A stretch of 64,000 nucleotides of DNA from Spongilla lacustris (lineage: Eukaryota; Porifera; Demospongiae; Spongillida; Spongillidae). This document shows, one piece after another, positions 25,791 to 41,799 of this stretch. The stretch covers positions 3,954,220 through 4,018,219 of the forward strand of contig OX442435.1 of assembly GCA_949361645.1 (NCBI GenBank), written 5' to 3'. The notes beneath the pieces are model-generated. The model worked only from the letters and a program-made list of their open reading frames with translations. It did no database searches and was not told where the DNA came from. The position numbers and the translations under genes are program-made. Numbering within the stretch: position 1 is the first letter of the stretch; every line of letters starts with the position of its first letter.

Positions 25791-28089
25791 CACTCAAACA
25801 TACTATCCAAATATATATACATTTACTAACTAGTAATGGTTTAATTATTAAAAGTCGTTCCTATGATTTTAATGATACTACCTGTATTGTGAATATCTCA
25901 GTGTAGAAATAACACTTATGGTTTAACATGGTTTATCATAAACCATTCAATGGTAAATTAAATCTAATACACTTAAACATACTATCCATATGTACATAGA
26001 CTTACTAACTAGTAATGGTTTAATTATTAAAACTCATTATCATGATTTTAATGATACTACCTGTTTTGTGAATATCTCAGTGTAGAAATAACACTTATGG
26101 TTTAACATGGTTTATCATAAACCATTCAATGGTAAATTAAATCTAATACACTCAGACATACTATCCATATGTACACAGATTTACTAACTAGTAATATTTT
26201 AATTATTAAAAGTCGTTATTATGATTTTAATGATACTACCTGTATTGTGAATATCTCAGTGTAGAAATAACACATAGTTTAACATGGTTTATCATAAACC
26301 ATTCAATTGTAAATTAAATCTAATACACTCAGACATACTATCCATATGTACATAGATTTACTAACTACTAATGGTTTAATTATTAAAAGTCGTTAGGATG
26401 ATTTAAATGATACTACCTGTATTGTGAATATCTCAGTGTAGAAATAACACTTATGGTTTAACATGGTTTATCATAAACCATTCAATGGTAAATTAAATCT
26501 AATACACTCAGACATACTATCCATATGTACATAGATTTACTAACTAGTAATGGTTTAAATATTAAAAGTCGTTATGATGATTTTAATGATACTACCTGTA
26601 TTATGAATATCTCAGTGTAGAAATAACACTTATGGTTTAACATGGTTTATCATAAACCATTCAATGGTAAATTAAATCTAATACACTCAGACATACTATC
26701 TATATGTACGCAGATTTACTAACTAGTAATGGTTTAATTGTTAAAAGTCGTTATGATGATTTAAATGATACTACCTGTATTGTGAATATCTCAGTGTAGA
26801 AATAACACTTATGGTTTAACATGGTTTATCATAAACCATTCAATGGTAAATTAAATCTAATACACTCAGACATACTATCCATATGTACATAGATTTACTA
26901 ACTAGTAATGGTTTAATTATTAAAAGTCGTTATTATGATTTTAATGATACTACCTGTATTGTTAATATCTCATTGTAGAAATAACACTTATGGTTTAACA
27001 TGGTTTATCATAAACCATTCAATGGTAAATTAAATCTAATACACTCAGACATACTATCCATATGTACATAGATTTACTAACTAGTAATGGTTTAATTATT
27101 AAAAGTCGTTATCATTATTTTAATGATACTACCTGTATTGTGAATATCTCAGTGTAGAAATAACACTTATGGTTTAACATGGTTTATCATAAACCATTCA
27201 ATGGTAAATCAAATCTAATACACTCAGACATACTATCCATATGTACATAGATTTACTAACTAGTAATGGTTTAATTATTAAAAGTCGTTCTTATGATTTT
27301 AATGATACTACCTGTATTGTGAATATCTCAGTGTAGAAATAACACTTATGGTTTAACATGGTTTATCATCAACCATTCAATGGTAAATTAAATCTAATAC
27401 ACTTTAACATACTATCCATATGTACATAGATTTACTAACTAGTAATGGTTTAATTATTAAAACTCATTATCATGATTTTAATGATACTACCTGTATTGTG
27501 AATATCTCAGTGTAGAAATAAAACTTATGGTTTAACATGGTTTATCATAAACCATTCAATGGTAAATTAAATCTAATACACTCAGACATACTATCCATAT
27601 GTACACAGATTTACTAAATAGTAATAGTTTAATTATTAAAAGTCGTTATTATGATTTTAATGATACTACCAGTATTGTGAATATCTCAGTGGAGAAATAT
27701 CACGTATGGTTTAACATGGTTGATAATAAACCATTCAATGGTAAATTAAATCTAATACACTCAGACATACTAACCATATGTAAATAGATTTACTAACTAG
27801 TAATAGTTTAATTAGTAAAAGTCGTTATCATGATTTAAATGATACTACCTGCATTGTAAATATCTCAGTGTAGAAATAACACTTATGGTTTAACATGGTT
27901 GATCATAAACCATTCAATGGTAAATTAAATCTAATACAATCAGACATACTATCCATATGTACATAGATTTACTAACTAGTAATAGTTTAAATATTAAAAG
28001 TCGTTATTATCATTTTAATCATACTACCTGTATTGTGAATATCTCAGTGTAGAAATAACACTTATGGTTTAACATGGTTTATCATAAAC

Positions 28090-30620
28090 CATTCAATGGT
28101 AAATTAAATCTAATACACTCAAACATACTATCCAAATATATATACATTTACTAACTAGTAATGGTTTAATTATTAAAAGTCGTTCCTATGATTTTAATGA
28201 TACTACCTGTATTGTGAATATCTCAGTGTAGAAATAACACTTATGGTTTAACATGGTTTATCATAAACCATTCAATGGTAAATTAAATCTAATACACTTA
28301 AACATACTATCCATATGTACATAGACTTACTAACTAGTAATGGTTTAATTATTAAAACTCATTATCATGATTTTAATGATACTACCTGTTTTGTGAATAT
28401 CTCAGTGTAGAAATAACACTTATGGTTTAACATGGTTTATCATAAACCATTCAATGGTAAATTAAATCTAATACACTCAGACATACTATCCATATGTACA
28501 CAGATTTACTAACTAGTAATATTTTAATTATTAAAAGTCGTTATTATGATTTTAATGATACTACCTGTATTGTGAATATCGCAGTGGAGAAATAACACTT
28601 ATGGTTTAACATGGTTTATCATAAACCATTCAATTGTAAATTAAATCTAATACACTCAGACATACTATCCATATGTACATAGATTTACTAACTACTAATG
28701 GTTTAATTATTAAAAGTCGTTAGGATGATTTAAATGATACTACCTGTATTGTGAATATCTCAGTGTAGAAATAACACTTATGGTTTAACATGGTTTATCA
28801 TAAACCATTCAATGGTAAATTAAATCTAATACACTCAGACATACTATCCATATGTACACAGATTTACTAACTAGTAATATTTTAATTATTAAAAGTCGTT
28901 ATTATGATTTTAATGATACTACCTGTATTGTGAATATCTCAGTGTAGAAATAACACATAGTTTAACATGGTTTATCATAAACCATTCAATTGTAAATTAA
29001 ATCTAATACACTCAGACATACTATCCATATGTACATAGATTTACTAACTACTAATGGTTTAATTATTAAAAGTCGTTAGGATGATTTAAATGATACTACC
29101 TGTATTGTGAATATCTCAGTGTAGAAATAACACTTATGGTTTAACATGGTTTATCATAAACCATTCAATGGTAAATTAAATCTAATACACTCAGACATAC
29201 TATCCATATGTACATAGATTTACTAACTAGTAATGGTTTAAATATTAAAAGTCGTTATGATGATTTTAATGATACTACCTGTATTATGAATATCTCAGTG
29301 TAGAAATAACACTTATGGTTTAACATGGTTTATCATAAACCATTCAATGGTAAATTAAATCTAATACACTCAGACATACTATCTATATGTACGCAGATTT
29401 ACTAACTAGTAATGGTTTAATTGTTAAAAGTCGTTATGATGATTTAAATGATACTACCTGTATTGTGAATATCTCAGTGTAGAAATAACACTTATGGTTT
29501 AACATGGTTTATCATAAACCATTCAATGGTAAATTAAATCTAATACACTCAGACATACTATCCATATGTACATAGATTTACTAACTAGTAATGGTTTAAT
29601 TATTAAAAGTCGTTATTATGATTTTAATGATACTACCTGTATTGTGAATATCTCATTGTAGAAATAACACTTATGGTTTAACATGGTTTATCATAAACCA
29701 TTCAATGGTAAATTAAATCTAATACACTCAGACATACTATCCATATGTACATAGATTTACTAACTAGTAATGGTTTAATTATTAAAAGTCGTTATCATTA
29801 TTTTAATGATACTACCTGTATTGTGAATATCTCAGTGTAGAAATAACACTTATGGTTTAACATGGTTTATCATAAACCATTCAATGGTAAATCAAATCTA
29901 ATACACTCAGACATACTATCCATATGTACATAGATTTACTAACTAGTAATGGTTTAATTATTAAAAGTCGTTCTTATGATTTTAATGATACTACCTGTAT
30001 TGTGAATATCTCAGTGTAGAAATAACACTTATGGTTTAACATGGTTTATCATCAACCATTCAATGGTAAATTAAATCTAATACACTTAAACATACTATCC
30101 ATATGTACATAGATTTACTAACTAGTAATGGTTTAATTATTAAAACTCATTATCATGATTTTAATGATACTACCTGTATTGTGAATATCTCAGTGTAGAA
30201 ATAAAACTTATGGTTTAACATGGTTTATCATAAACCATTCAATGGTAAATTAAATCTAATACACTCAGACATACTATCCATATGTACACAGATTTACTAA
30301 CTAGTAATAGTTTAATTATTAAAAGTCGTTATTATGATTTTAATGATACTACCAGTATTGTGAATATCTCAGTGGAGAAATGTCACGTATGGTTTAACAT
30401 GGTTGATCATAAACCATTCAATGGTAAATTAAATCTAATACACTCAGACATACTAACCATATGTAAATAGATTTACTAACTAGTAATAGTTTAATTAGTA
30501 AAAGTCGTTATCATGATTTAAATGATACTACCTGTATTGTAAATATCTCAGTGTAGAAATAACACTTATGGTTTAACATGGTTGATCATAAACCATTCAA
30601 TGGTAAATTAAATCTAATAC
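28090..30620 (+). repeat. HOR block E, copy 1
   Basis: Matches 40,430-42,960 at an offset of 12,339 bp (69 monomers). Anchors are CCAAATATATATAC (28,132 and 40,471), CGTTAGGATG (28,718 and 41,057) and the open-frame monomer with GTCACG (30,282 and 42,621). Similarity ends where ATCAGACACACTATCCATTAG appears only here, at about 30,620. Confidence 0.85.
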
Positions 30621-31494
30621 AATCAGACACACTATCCATTAGTACATAGATTTACTAACTAGTAATAGTTTAATTATTAAAAGTCGTTATTATGATTTTA
30701 ATGATACTACCTGTATTGTGAATATCGCAGTGGAGAAATAACACTTATGGTTTAACATGGTTTATCATAAACCATTCAATTGTAAATTAAATCTAATACA
30801 CTCAGACATACTATCCATATGTACATAGATTTACTAACTACTAATGGTTTAATTATTAAAAGTCGTTAGGATGATTTAAATGATACTACCTGTATTGTGA
30901 ATATCTCAGTGTAGAAATAACACTTATGGTTTAACATGGTTTATCATAAACCATTCAATGGTAAATTAAATCTAATACACTCAGACATACTATCCATATG
31001 TACACAGATTTACTAACTAGTAATATTTTAATTATTAAAAGTCGTTATTATGATTTTAATGATACTACCTGTATTGTGAATATCTCAGTGTAGAAATAAC
31101 ACATAGTTTAACATGGTTTATCATAAACCATTCAATTGTAAATTAAATCTAATACACTCAGACATACTATCCATATGTACATAGATTTACTAACTACTAA
31201 TGGTTTAATTATTAAAAGTCGTTAGGATGATTTAAATGATACTACCTGTATTGTGAATATCTCAGTGTAGAAATAACACTTATGGTTTAACATGGTTTAT
31301 CATAAACCATTCAATGGTAAATTAAATCTAATACACTCAGACATACTATCCATATGTACATAGATTTACTAACTAGTAATGGTTTAAATATTAAAAGTCG
31401 TTATGATGATTTTAATGATACTACCTGTATTATGAATATCTCAGTGTAGAAATAACACTTATGGTTTAACATGGTTTATCATAAACCATTCAAT

Positions 31495-32500
31495 GGTAAA
31501 TTAAATCTAGTACACTCAGACAAACTAACCATATGTAAATAGATTTACTAACTAGTAATAGTTTAATTATTAAAAGTCGTTATCATGATTTAAATGATAC
31601 TACATGTATTGTAAATATCTCAGTGTAGAAATAAAACTTATGGTTTAACATGGGTTATCATAAACCATTCAATGGTAAATTAAATCTAATACACTCAGAC
31701 ATACCATCCATATGTACATAGATTTACTGACTAGTAATGGTTTAATTATTAAAAGTCATTATTATGATTTTAATGATACTACCTGTATTGTGAATATCTC
31801 AGTGTAGAAATAACACTTATGGTTTAACATGGTTTATCATAAACCATTCAATGGTAAATTAAATCTAATACACTCAGACATACTATCCATATGTACACAG
31901 ACTTACTAACTAGTAATAGTTTAATTATTAAAAGTCGTTATTATGATTCTAATGATACTACCTGTATTGTGAATATCTCAGTGTAGAAATAACACTTATG
32001 GTTTAACATGGTTTATCATAAACCATTCAATGGTAAATTAAATCTAATACACTCAAACATACTATCCATATATATATACATTTACTAACTAGTAATAGTT
32101 TAATTATTAAAAGTCGTTATTGTGATTTTAATGATACTACCTGTATTGTGAATATATCAGTGTAGAAATAACACTTATGGTTTAACATGGTTTATCATAA
32201 ACCATTCAATGGTAAATCAAATCTAATACACTCAGACATACTATCCATATGTACATAGATTTACTAACTAGTAATGGTTTAATTATTAAAAGTCGTTCTT
32301 ATGATTTTAATGATACTACCTGTATTGTGAATATCTCAGTGTAGAAATAACACTTATGGTTTAACATGGTTTATCATAAACCATTCAATGGTAAATTAAA
32401 TCTAATACACTTAAACATACTATCCATATGTACATAGATTTACTAACTAGTAATGGTTTAATTATTAAAACTCATTATCATGATTTTAATGATACTACCT
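31495..32500 (+). repeat. HOR block C, copy 2
   Basis: Matches 23,270-24,280 at an offset of 8,225 bp. It is followed by an extra two-monomer segment (a second CGTTCTTATG plus AAAACTCATTATC pair, about 32,575-32,930). That shifts the offset with the earlier region from 8,225 to 8,584 bp. Confidence 0.85.
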
Positions 32501-32883
32501 GTATTGTGAATATCTCAGTGTAGAAATAACACTTATGGTTTAACATGGTTTATCATAAACCATTCAATGGTAAATCAAATCTAATACACTCAGACATACT
32601 ATCCATATGTACATAGATTTACTAACTAGTAATGGTTTAATTATTAAAAGTCGTTCTTATGATTTTAATGATACTACCTGTATTGTGAATATCTCAGTGT
32701 AGAAATAACACTTATGGTTTAACATGGTTTATCATCAACCATTCAATGGTAAATTAAATCTAATACACTTAAACATACTATCCATATGTACATAGATTTA
32801 CTAACTAGTAATGGTTTAATTATTAAAACTCATTATCATGATTTTAATGATACTACCTGTATTGTGAATATCTCAGTGGAGAA

Positions 32884-34374
32884 ATAACACTTATGGTTTA
32901 ACATGGTTTATCATAAACCATTCAATGGTAAATTAAATCTAATACACTCAGACATACTATCCATATGTACATAGATTTACTGACTAGTAATGGTTTAATT
33001 ATTAAAAGTCATTATCATGATTTTAATGATACTACCTGTATTGTGAATATCTCAGTGTAGAAATAACACTTATGGTTTAACATGGTTTATCATAAACCAT
33101 TCAATGGTAAATTAAATCTAATACACTCAGACATACTAACCATATGTAAATAGATTTACTAACCAGTAATAGTTTAATTATTAAAAGTCGTTATCATGAT
33201 TTAAATGATACTACCTGTATTGTAAATATCTCAGTGTAGAAATAACACATGGTTTAACATGGTTGATCATAAACCATTCAATGGTAAATTAAATCTAATA
33301 CAATCAGACACACTATCCATTAGTACATAGATTTACTAACTAGTAATAGTTTAATTATTAAAAGTCGTTATTATCATTTTAATGATACTACCTGTATTGT
33401 GAATATCTCAGTGTAGAAATAACACTTATGGTTTAACATGGTTTATCATAAACCATTCAATGGTAAATTAAATCTAATACACTCAGACATACTATCCATA
33501 TGTACATAGATTTACTAACTAGTAATGGTTTAATCATTAAAAGTCGTTATCATGATTTTAATGATACTACCTGTATTGTGAATATCTCAGTGTAGAAAGA
33601 ACACATATGGTTTAACATGGTTTATTATAAACCATTCAATGGTAAATTAAATCTAATACACTCAGACATACTATCCATATGTACATAGATTTACTAACTA
33701 GTAATGGTTTAATTATTAAAACTCATTATCATGATTTTAATGATACTACCTGTATTGTGAATATCTCAGTGTAGAAATAAAACTTATGGTTTAACATGGT
33801 TTATCATAAACCATTCAATGGTAAATTAAATCTAATACACTCAGACATACTATCCATATGTACACAGATTTACTAACTAGTAATAGTTTAATTATTAAAA
33901 GTCGTTATTATGATTTTAATGATACTACCAGTATTGTGAATATCTCAGTGGAGAAATATCACGTATGGTTTAACATGGTTGATAATAAACCATTCAATGG
34001 TAAATTAAATCTAATACACTCAGACATACTAACCATATGTAAATAGATTTACTAACTAGTAATAGTTTAATTAGTAAAAGTCGTTATCATGATTTAAATG
34101 ATACTACCTGTATTGTAAATATCTCAGTGTAGAAATAACTCTTATGGTTTAACATGGTTGATCATAAACCATTCAATGGTAAATTAAATCTAATACAATC
34201 AGACATACTATCCATATGTACATAGATTTACTAACTAGTAATAGTTTAAATATTAAAAGTCGTTATTATCATTTTAATCATACTACCTGTATTGTGAATA
34301 TCTCAGTGTAGAAATAACACTTATGGTTTAACATGGTTTATCATAAACCATTCAATGGTAAATTAAATCTAATA
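32884..34374 (+). repeat. HOR block D, copy 2
   Basis: Matches 24,300-25,790 at 8,584 bp. About 33,120-34,290 of it is copied once more at about 34,730-35,900 (offset 1,609 bp, nine monomers), with TAACCAGTAATAG and the open-frame monomer in both. Confidence 0.85.
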
Positions 34375-37300
34375 CACTCAGACATACTATCCATATGTAC
34401 ATAGATTTACTAACTAGTAATGGTTTAATTATTAAAAGTCGTTATTATGATTTTAATGATACTACCTGTATTGTGAATATCTCATTGTAGAAATAACACT
34501 TATGGTTTAACATGGTTTATCATAAACCATTCAATGGTAAATTAAATCTAATACACTCAGACATACTATCCATATGTACATAGATTTACTGACTAGTAAT
34601 GGTTTAATTATTAAAAGTCATTATCATGATTTTAATGATACTACCTGTATTGTGAATATCTCAGTGTAGAAATAACACTTATGGTTTAACATGGTTTATC
34701 ATAAACCATTCAATGGTAAATTTAATCTAATACACTCAGACATACTAACCATATGTAAATAGATTTACTAACCAGTAATAGTTTAATTATTAAAAGTCGT
34801 TATCATGATTTAAATGATACTACCTGTATTGTAAATATCTCAGTGTAGAAATAACACATGGTTTAACATGGTTGATCATAAACCATTCAATGGTAAATTA
34901 AATCTAATACAATCAGACACACTATCCATTAGTACATAGATTTACTAACTAGTAATAGTTTAATTATTAAAAGTCGTTATTATCATTTTAATGATACTAC
35001 CTGTATTGTGAATATCTCAGTGTAGAAATAACACTTATGGTTTAACATGGTTTATCATAAACCATTCAATGGTAAATTAAATCTAATACACTCAGACATA
35101 CTATCCATATGTACATAGATTTACTAACTAGTAATGGTTTAATCATTAAAAGTCGTTATCATGATTTTAATGATACTACCTGTATTGTGAATATCTCAGT
35201 GTAGAAAGAACACATATGGTTTAACATGGTTTATTATAAACCATTCAATGGTAAATTAAATCTAATACACTCAGACATACTATCCATATGTACATAGATT
35301 TACTAACTAGTAATGGTTTAATTATTAAAACTCATTATCATGATTTTAATGATACTACCTGTATTGTGAATATCTCAGTGTAGAAATAAAACTTATGGTT
35401 TAACATGGTTTATCATAAACCATTCAATGGTAAATTAAATCTAATACACTCAGACATACTATCCATATGTACACAGATTTACTAACTAGTAATAGTTTAA
35501 TTATTAAAAGTCGTTATTATGATTTTAATGATACTACCAGTATTGTGAATATCTCAGTGGAGAAATATCACGTATGGTTTAACATGGTTGATAATAAACC
35601 ATTCAATGGTAAATTAAATCTAATACACTCAGACATACTAACCATATGTAAATAGATTTACTAACTAGTAATAGTTTAATTAGTAAAAGTCGTTATCATG
35701 ATTTAAATGATACTACCTGTATTGTAAATATCTCAGTGTAGAAATAACTCTTATGGTTTAACATGGTTGATCATAAACCATTCAATGGTAAATTAAATCT
35801 AATACAATCAGACATACTATCCATATGTACATAGATTTACTAACTAGTAATAGTTTAAATATTAAAAGTCGTTATTATCATTTTAATCATACTACCTGTA
35901 TTGTGAATATCTCAGTGTAGAAATAACACTTATGGTTTAACATGGTTTATCATAAACCATTCAATGGTAAATTAAATCTAATACACTCAAACATACTATC
36001 CAAATATAAATACATTTACTAACTAGTAATGGTTTAATTATTAAAAGTCGTTCCTATGATTTTAATGATACTACCTGTATTGTGAATATCTCAGTGTAGA
36101 AATAACACTTATGGTTTAACATGGTTTATCATAAACCATTCAATGGTAAATTAAATCTAATACACTTAAACATACTATCCATATGTACATAGACTTACTA
36201 ACTAGTAATGGTTTAATTATTAAAACTCATTATCATGATTTTAATGATACTACCTGTTTTGTGAATATCTCAGTGTAGAAATAACACTTATGGTTTAACA
36301 TGGTTTATCATAAACCATTCAATGGTAAATTAAATCTAATACACTCAGACATACTATCCATATGTACACAGATTTACTAACTAGTAATATTTTAATTATT
36401 AAAAGTCGTTATTATGATTTTAATGATACTACCTGTATTGTGAATATCTCAGTGGAGAAATAACACTTATGGTTTAACATGGTTTATCATAAACCATTCA
36501 ATGGTAAATTAAATCTAATACACTCAAACATACTATCCAAATATATATACATTTACTAACTAGTAATGGTTTAATTATTAAAAGTCGTTCCTATGATTTT
36601 AATGATACTACCTGTATTGTGAATATCTCAGTGTAGAAATAACACTTATGGTTTAACATGGTTTATCATAAACCATTCAATGGTAAATTAAATCTAATAC
36701 ACTCAAACATACTATCCAAATATATATACATTTACTAACTAGTAATGGTTTAATTATTAAAAGTCGTTCCTATGATTTTAATGATACTACCTGTATTGTG
36801 AATATCTCAGTGTAGAAATAACACTTATGGTTTAACATGGTTTATCATAAACCATTCAATGGTAAATTAAATCTAATACACTTAAACATACTATCCATAT
36901 GTACATAGACTTACTAACTAGTAATGGTTTAATTATTAAAACTCATTATCATGATTTTAATGATACTACCTGTTTTGTGAATATCTCAGTGTAGAAATAA
37001 CACTTATGGTTTAACATGGTTTATCATAAACCATTCAATGGTAAATTAAATCTAATACACTCAGACATACTATCCATATGTACACAGATTTACTAACTAG
37101 TAATATTTTAATTATTAAAAGTCGTTATTATGATTTTAATGATACTACCTGTATTGTGAATATCGCAGTGGAGAAATAACACTTATGGTTTAACATGGTT
37201 TATCATAAACCATTCAATTGTAAATTAAATCTAATACACTCAGACATACTATCCATATGTACATAGATTTACTAACTACTAATGGTTTAATTATTAAAAG

Positions 37301-38044
37301 TCGTTAGGATGATTTAAATGATACTACCTGTATTGTGAATATCTCAGTGTAGAAATAACACTTATGGTTTAACATGGTTTATCATAAACCATTCAATGGT
37401 AAATTAAATCTAATACACTCAGACATACTATCCATATGTACACAGATTTACTAACTAGTAATATTTTAATTATTAAAAGTCGTTATTATGATTTTAATGA
37501 TACTACCTGTATTGTGAATATCTCAGTGTAGAAATAACACATAGTTTAACATGGTTTATCATAAACCATTCAATTGTAAATTAAATCTAATACACTCAGA
37601 CATACTATCCATATGTACATAGATTTACTAACTACTAATGGTTTAATTATTAAAAGTCGTTAGGATGATTTAAATGATACTACCTGTATTGTGAATATCT
37701 CAGTGTAGAAATAACACTTATGGTTTAACATGGTTTATCATAAACCATTCAATGGTAAATTAAATCTAATACACTCAGACATACTATCCATATGTACATA
37801 GATTTACTAACTAGTAATGGTTTAAATATTAAAAGTCGTTATGATGATTTTAATGATACTACCTGTATTATGAATATCTCAGTGTAGAAATAACACTTAT
37901 GGTTTAACATGGTTTATCATAAACCATTCAATGGTAAATTAAATCTAATACACTCAGACATACTATCTATATGTACGCAGATTTACTAACTAGTAATGGT
38001 TTAATTGTTAAAAGTCGTTATGATGATTTAAATGATACTACCTG
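34290..38044 (+). repeat. 21-monomer tandem duplication, unit 1 (3,755 bp)
   Basis: A 3,755-bp block directly repeated at 38,045-41,799, with similarity continuing to about 42,100. Anchors are ATCTCATTGTAG, GTAAATTTAATC (34,721 and 38,476), CCAAATATAAATAC, two CCAAATATATATAC monomers in a row and the open-frame monomer (35,467 and 39,222). The one clear mismatch I found is C at 36,499 against G at 40,254. This is the largest and apparently youngest tandem unit in the window. Confidence 0.92.
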
Positions 38045-41000
38045 TATTGTGAATATCTCAGTGTAGAAATAACACTTATGGTTTAACATGGTTTATCATA
38101 AACCATTCAATGGTAAATTAAATCTAATACACTCAGACATACTATCCATATGTACATAGATTTACTAACTAGTAATGGTTTAATTATTAAAAGTCGTTAT
38201 TATGATTTTAATGATACTACCTGTATTGTGAATATCTCATTGTAGAAATAACACTTATGGTTTAACATGGTTTATCATAAACCATTCAATGGTAAATTAA
38301 ATCTAATACACTCAGACATACTATCCATATGTACATAGATTTACTGACTAGTAATGGTTTAATTATTAAAAGTCATTATCATGATTTTAATGATACTACC
38401 TGTATTGTGAATATCTCAGTGTAGAAATAACACTTATGGTTTAACATGGTTTATCATAAACCATTCAATGGTAAATTTAATCTAATACACTCAGACATAC
38501 TAACCATATGTAAATAGATTTACTAACCAGTAATAGTTTAATTATTAAAAGTCGTTATCATGATTTAAATGATACTACCTGTATTGTAAATATCTCAGTG
38601 TAGAAATAACACATGGTTTAACATGGTTGATCATAAACCATTCAATGGTAAATTAAATCTAATACAATCAGACACACTATCCATTAGTACATAGATTTAC
38701 TAACTAGTAATAGTTTAATTATTAAAAGTCGTTATTATCATTTTAATGATACTACCTGTATTGTGAATATCTCAGTGTAGAAATAACACTTATGGTTTAA
38801 CATGGTTTATCATAAACCATTCAATGGTAAATTAAATCTAATACACTCAGACATACTATCCATATGTACATAGATTTACTAACTAGTAATGGTTTAATCA
38901 TTAAAAGTCGTTATCATGATTTTAATGATACTACCTGTATTGTGAATATCTCAGTGTAGAAAGAACACATATGGTTTAACATGGTTTATTATAAACCATT
39001 CAATGGTAAATTAAATCTAATACACTCAGACATACTATCCATATGTACATAGATTTACTAACTAGTAATGGTTTAATTATTAAAACTCATTATCATGATT
39101 TTAATGATACTACCTGTATTGTGAATATCTCAGTGTAGAAATAAAACTTATGGTTTAACATGGTTTATCATAAACCATTCAATGGTAAATTAAATCTAAT
39201 ACACTCAGACATACTATCCATATGTACACAGATTTACTAACTAGTAATAGTTTAATTATTAAAAGTCGTTATTATGATTTTAATGATACTACCAGTATTG
39301 TGAATATCTCAGTGGAGAAATATCACGTATGGTTTAACATGGTTGATAATAAACCATTCAATGGTAAATTAAATCTAATACACTCAGACATACTAACCAT
39401 ATGTAAATAGATTTACTAACTAGTAATAGTTTAATTAGTAAAAGTCGTTATCATGATTTAAATGATACTACCTGTATTGTAAATATCTCAGTGTAGAAAT
39501 AACTCTTATGGTTTAACATGGTTGATCATAAACCATTCAATGGTAAATTAAATCTAATACAATCAGACATACTATCCATATGTACATAGATTTACTAACT
39601 AGTAATAGTTTAAATATTAAAAGTCGTTATTATCATTTTAATCATACTACCTGTATTGTGAATATCTCAGTGTAGAAATAACACTTATGGTTTAACATGG
39701 TTTATCATAAACCATTCAATGGTAAATTAAATCTAATACACTCAAACATACTATCCAAATATAAATACATTTACTAACTAGTAATGGTTTAATTATTAAA
39801 AGTCGTTCCTATGATTTTAATGATACTACCTGTATTGTGAATATCTCAGTGTAGAAATAACACTTATGGTTTAACATGGTTTATCATAAACCATTCAATG
39901 GTAAATTAAATCTAATACACTTAAACATACTATCCATATGTACATAGACTTACTAACTAGTAATGGTTTAATTATTAAAACTCATTATCATGATTTTAAT
40001 GATACTACCTGTTTTGTGAATATCTCAGTGTAGAAATAACACTTATGGTTTAACATGGTTTATCATAAACCATTCAATGGTAAATTAAATCTAATACACT
40101 CAGACATACTATCCATATGTACACAGATTTACTAACTAGTAATATTTTAATTATTAAAAGTCGTTATTATGATTTTAATGATACTACCTGTATTGTGAAT
40201 ATCTCAGTGGAGAAATAACACTTATGGTTTAACATGGTTTATCATAAACCATTGAATGGTAAATTAAATCTAATACACTCAAACATACTATCCAAATATA
40301 TATACATTTACTAACTAGTAATGGTTTAATTATTAAAAGTCGTTCCTATGATTTTAATGATACTACCTGTATTGTGAATATCTCAGTGTAGAAATAACAC
40401 TTATGGTTTAACATGGTTTATCATAAACCATTCAATGGTAAATTAAATCTAATACACTCAAACATACTATCCAAATATATATACATTTACTAACTAGTAA
40501 TGGTTTAATTATTAAAAGTCGTTCCTATGATTTTAATGATACTACCTGTATTGTGAATATCTCAGTGTAGAAATAACACTTATGGTTTAACATGGTTTAT
40601 CATAAACCATTCAATGGTAAATTAAATCTAATACACTTAAACATACTATCCATATGTACATAGACTTACTAACTAGTAATGGTTTAATTATTAAAACTCA
40701 TTATCATGATTTTAATGATACTACCTGTTTTGTGAATATCTCAGTGTAGAAATAACACTTATGGTTTAACATGGTTTATCATAAACCATTCAATGGTAAA
40801 TTAAATCTAATACACTCAGACATACTATCCATATGTACACAGATTTACTAACTAGTAATATTTTAATTATTAAAAGTCGTTATTATGATTTTAATGATAC
40901 TACCTGTATTGTGAATATCGCAGTGGAGAAATAACACTTATGGTTTAACATGGTTTATCATAAACCATTCAATTGTAAATTAAATCTAATACACTCAGAC

Positions 41001-41799
41001 ATACTATCCATATGTACATAGATTTACTAACTACTAATGGTTTAATTATTAAAAGTCGTTAGGATGATTTAAATGATACTACCTGTATTGTGAATATCTC
41101 AGTGTAGAAATAACACTTATGGTTTAACATGGTTTATCATAAACCATTCAATGGTAAATTAAATCTAATACACTCAGACATACTATCCATATGTACACAG
41201 ATTTACTAACTAGTAATATTTTAATTATTAAAAGTCGTTATTATGATTTTAATGATACTACCTGTATTGTGAATATCTCAGTGTAGAAATAACACATAGT
41301 TTAACATGGTTTATCATAAACCATTCAATTGTAAATTAAATCTAATACACTCAGACATACTATCCATATGTACATAGATTTACTAACTACTAATGGTTTA
41401 ATTATTAAAAGTCGTTAGGATGATTTAAATGATACTACCTGTATTGTGAATATCTCAGTGTAGAAATAACACTTATGGTTTAACATGGTTTATCATAAAC
41501 CATTCAATGGTAAATTAAATCTAATACACTCAGACATACTATCCATATGTACATAGATTTACTAACTAGTAATGGTTTAAATATTAAAAGTCGTTATGAT
41601 GATTTTAATGATACTACCTGTATTATGAATATCTCAGTGTAGAAATAACACTTATGGTTTAACATGGTTTATCATAAACCATTCAATGGTAAATTAAATC
41701 TAATACACTCAGACATACTATCTATATGTACGCAGATTTACTAACTAGTAATGGTTTAATTGTTAAAAGTCGTTATGATGATTTAAATGATACTACCTG
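38045..41799 (+). repeat. 21-monomer tandem duplication, unit 2 (3,755 bp)
   Basis: Near-perfect copy of the unit before it, with a private C-to-G change at 40,254 (ACCATTGAATGG). Similarity ends near 42,100, where TTTACTAACTAG replaces TTTACTGACTAG and block E takes over. Confidence 0.92.
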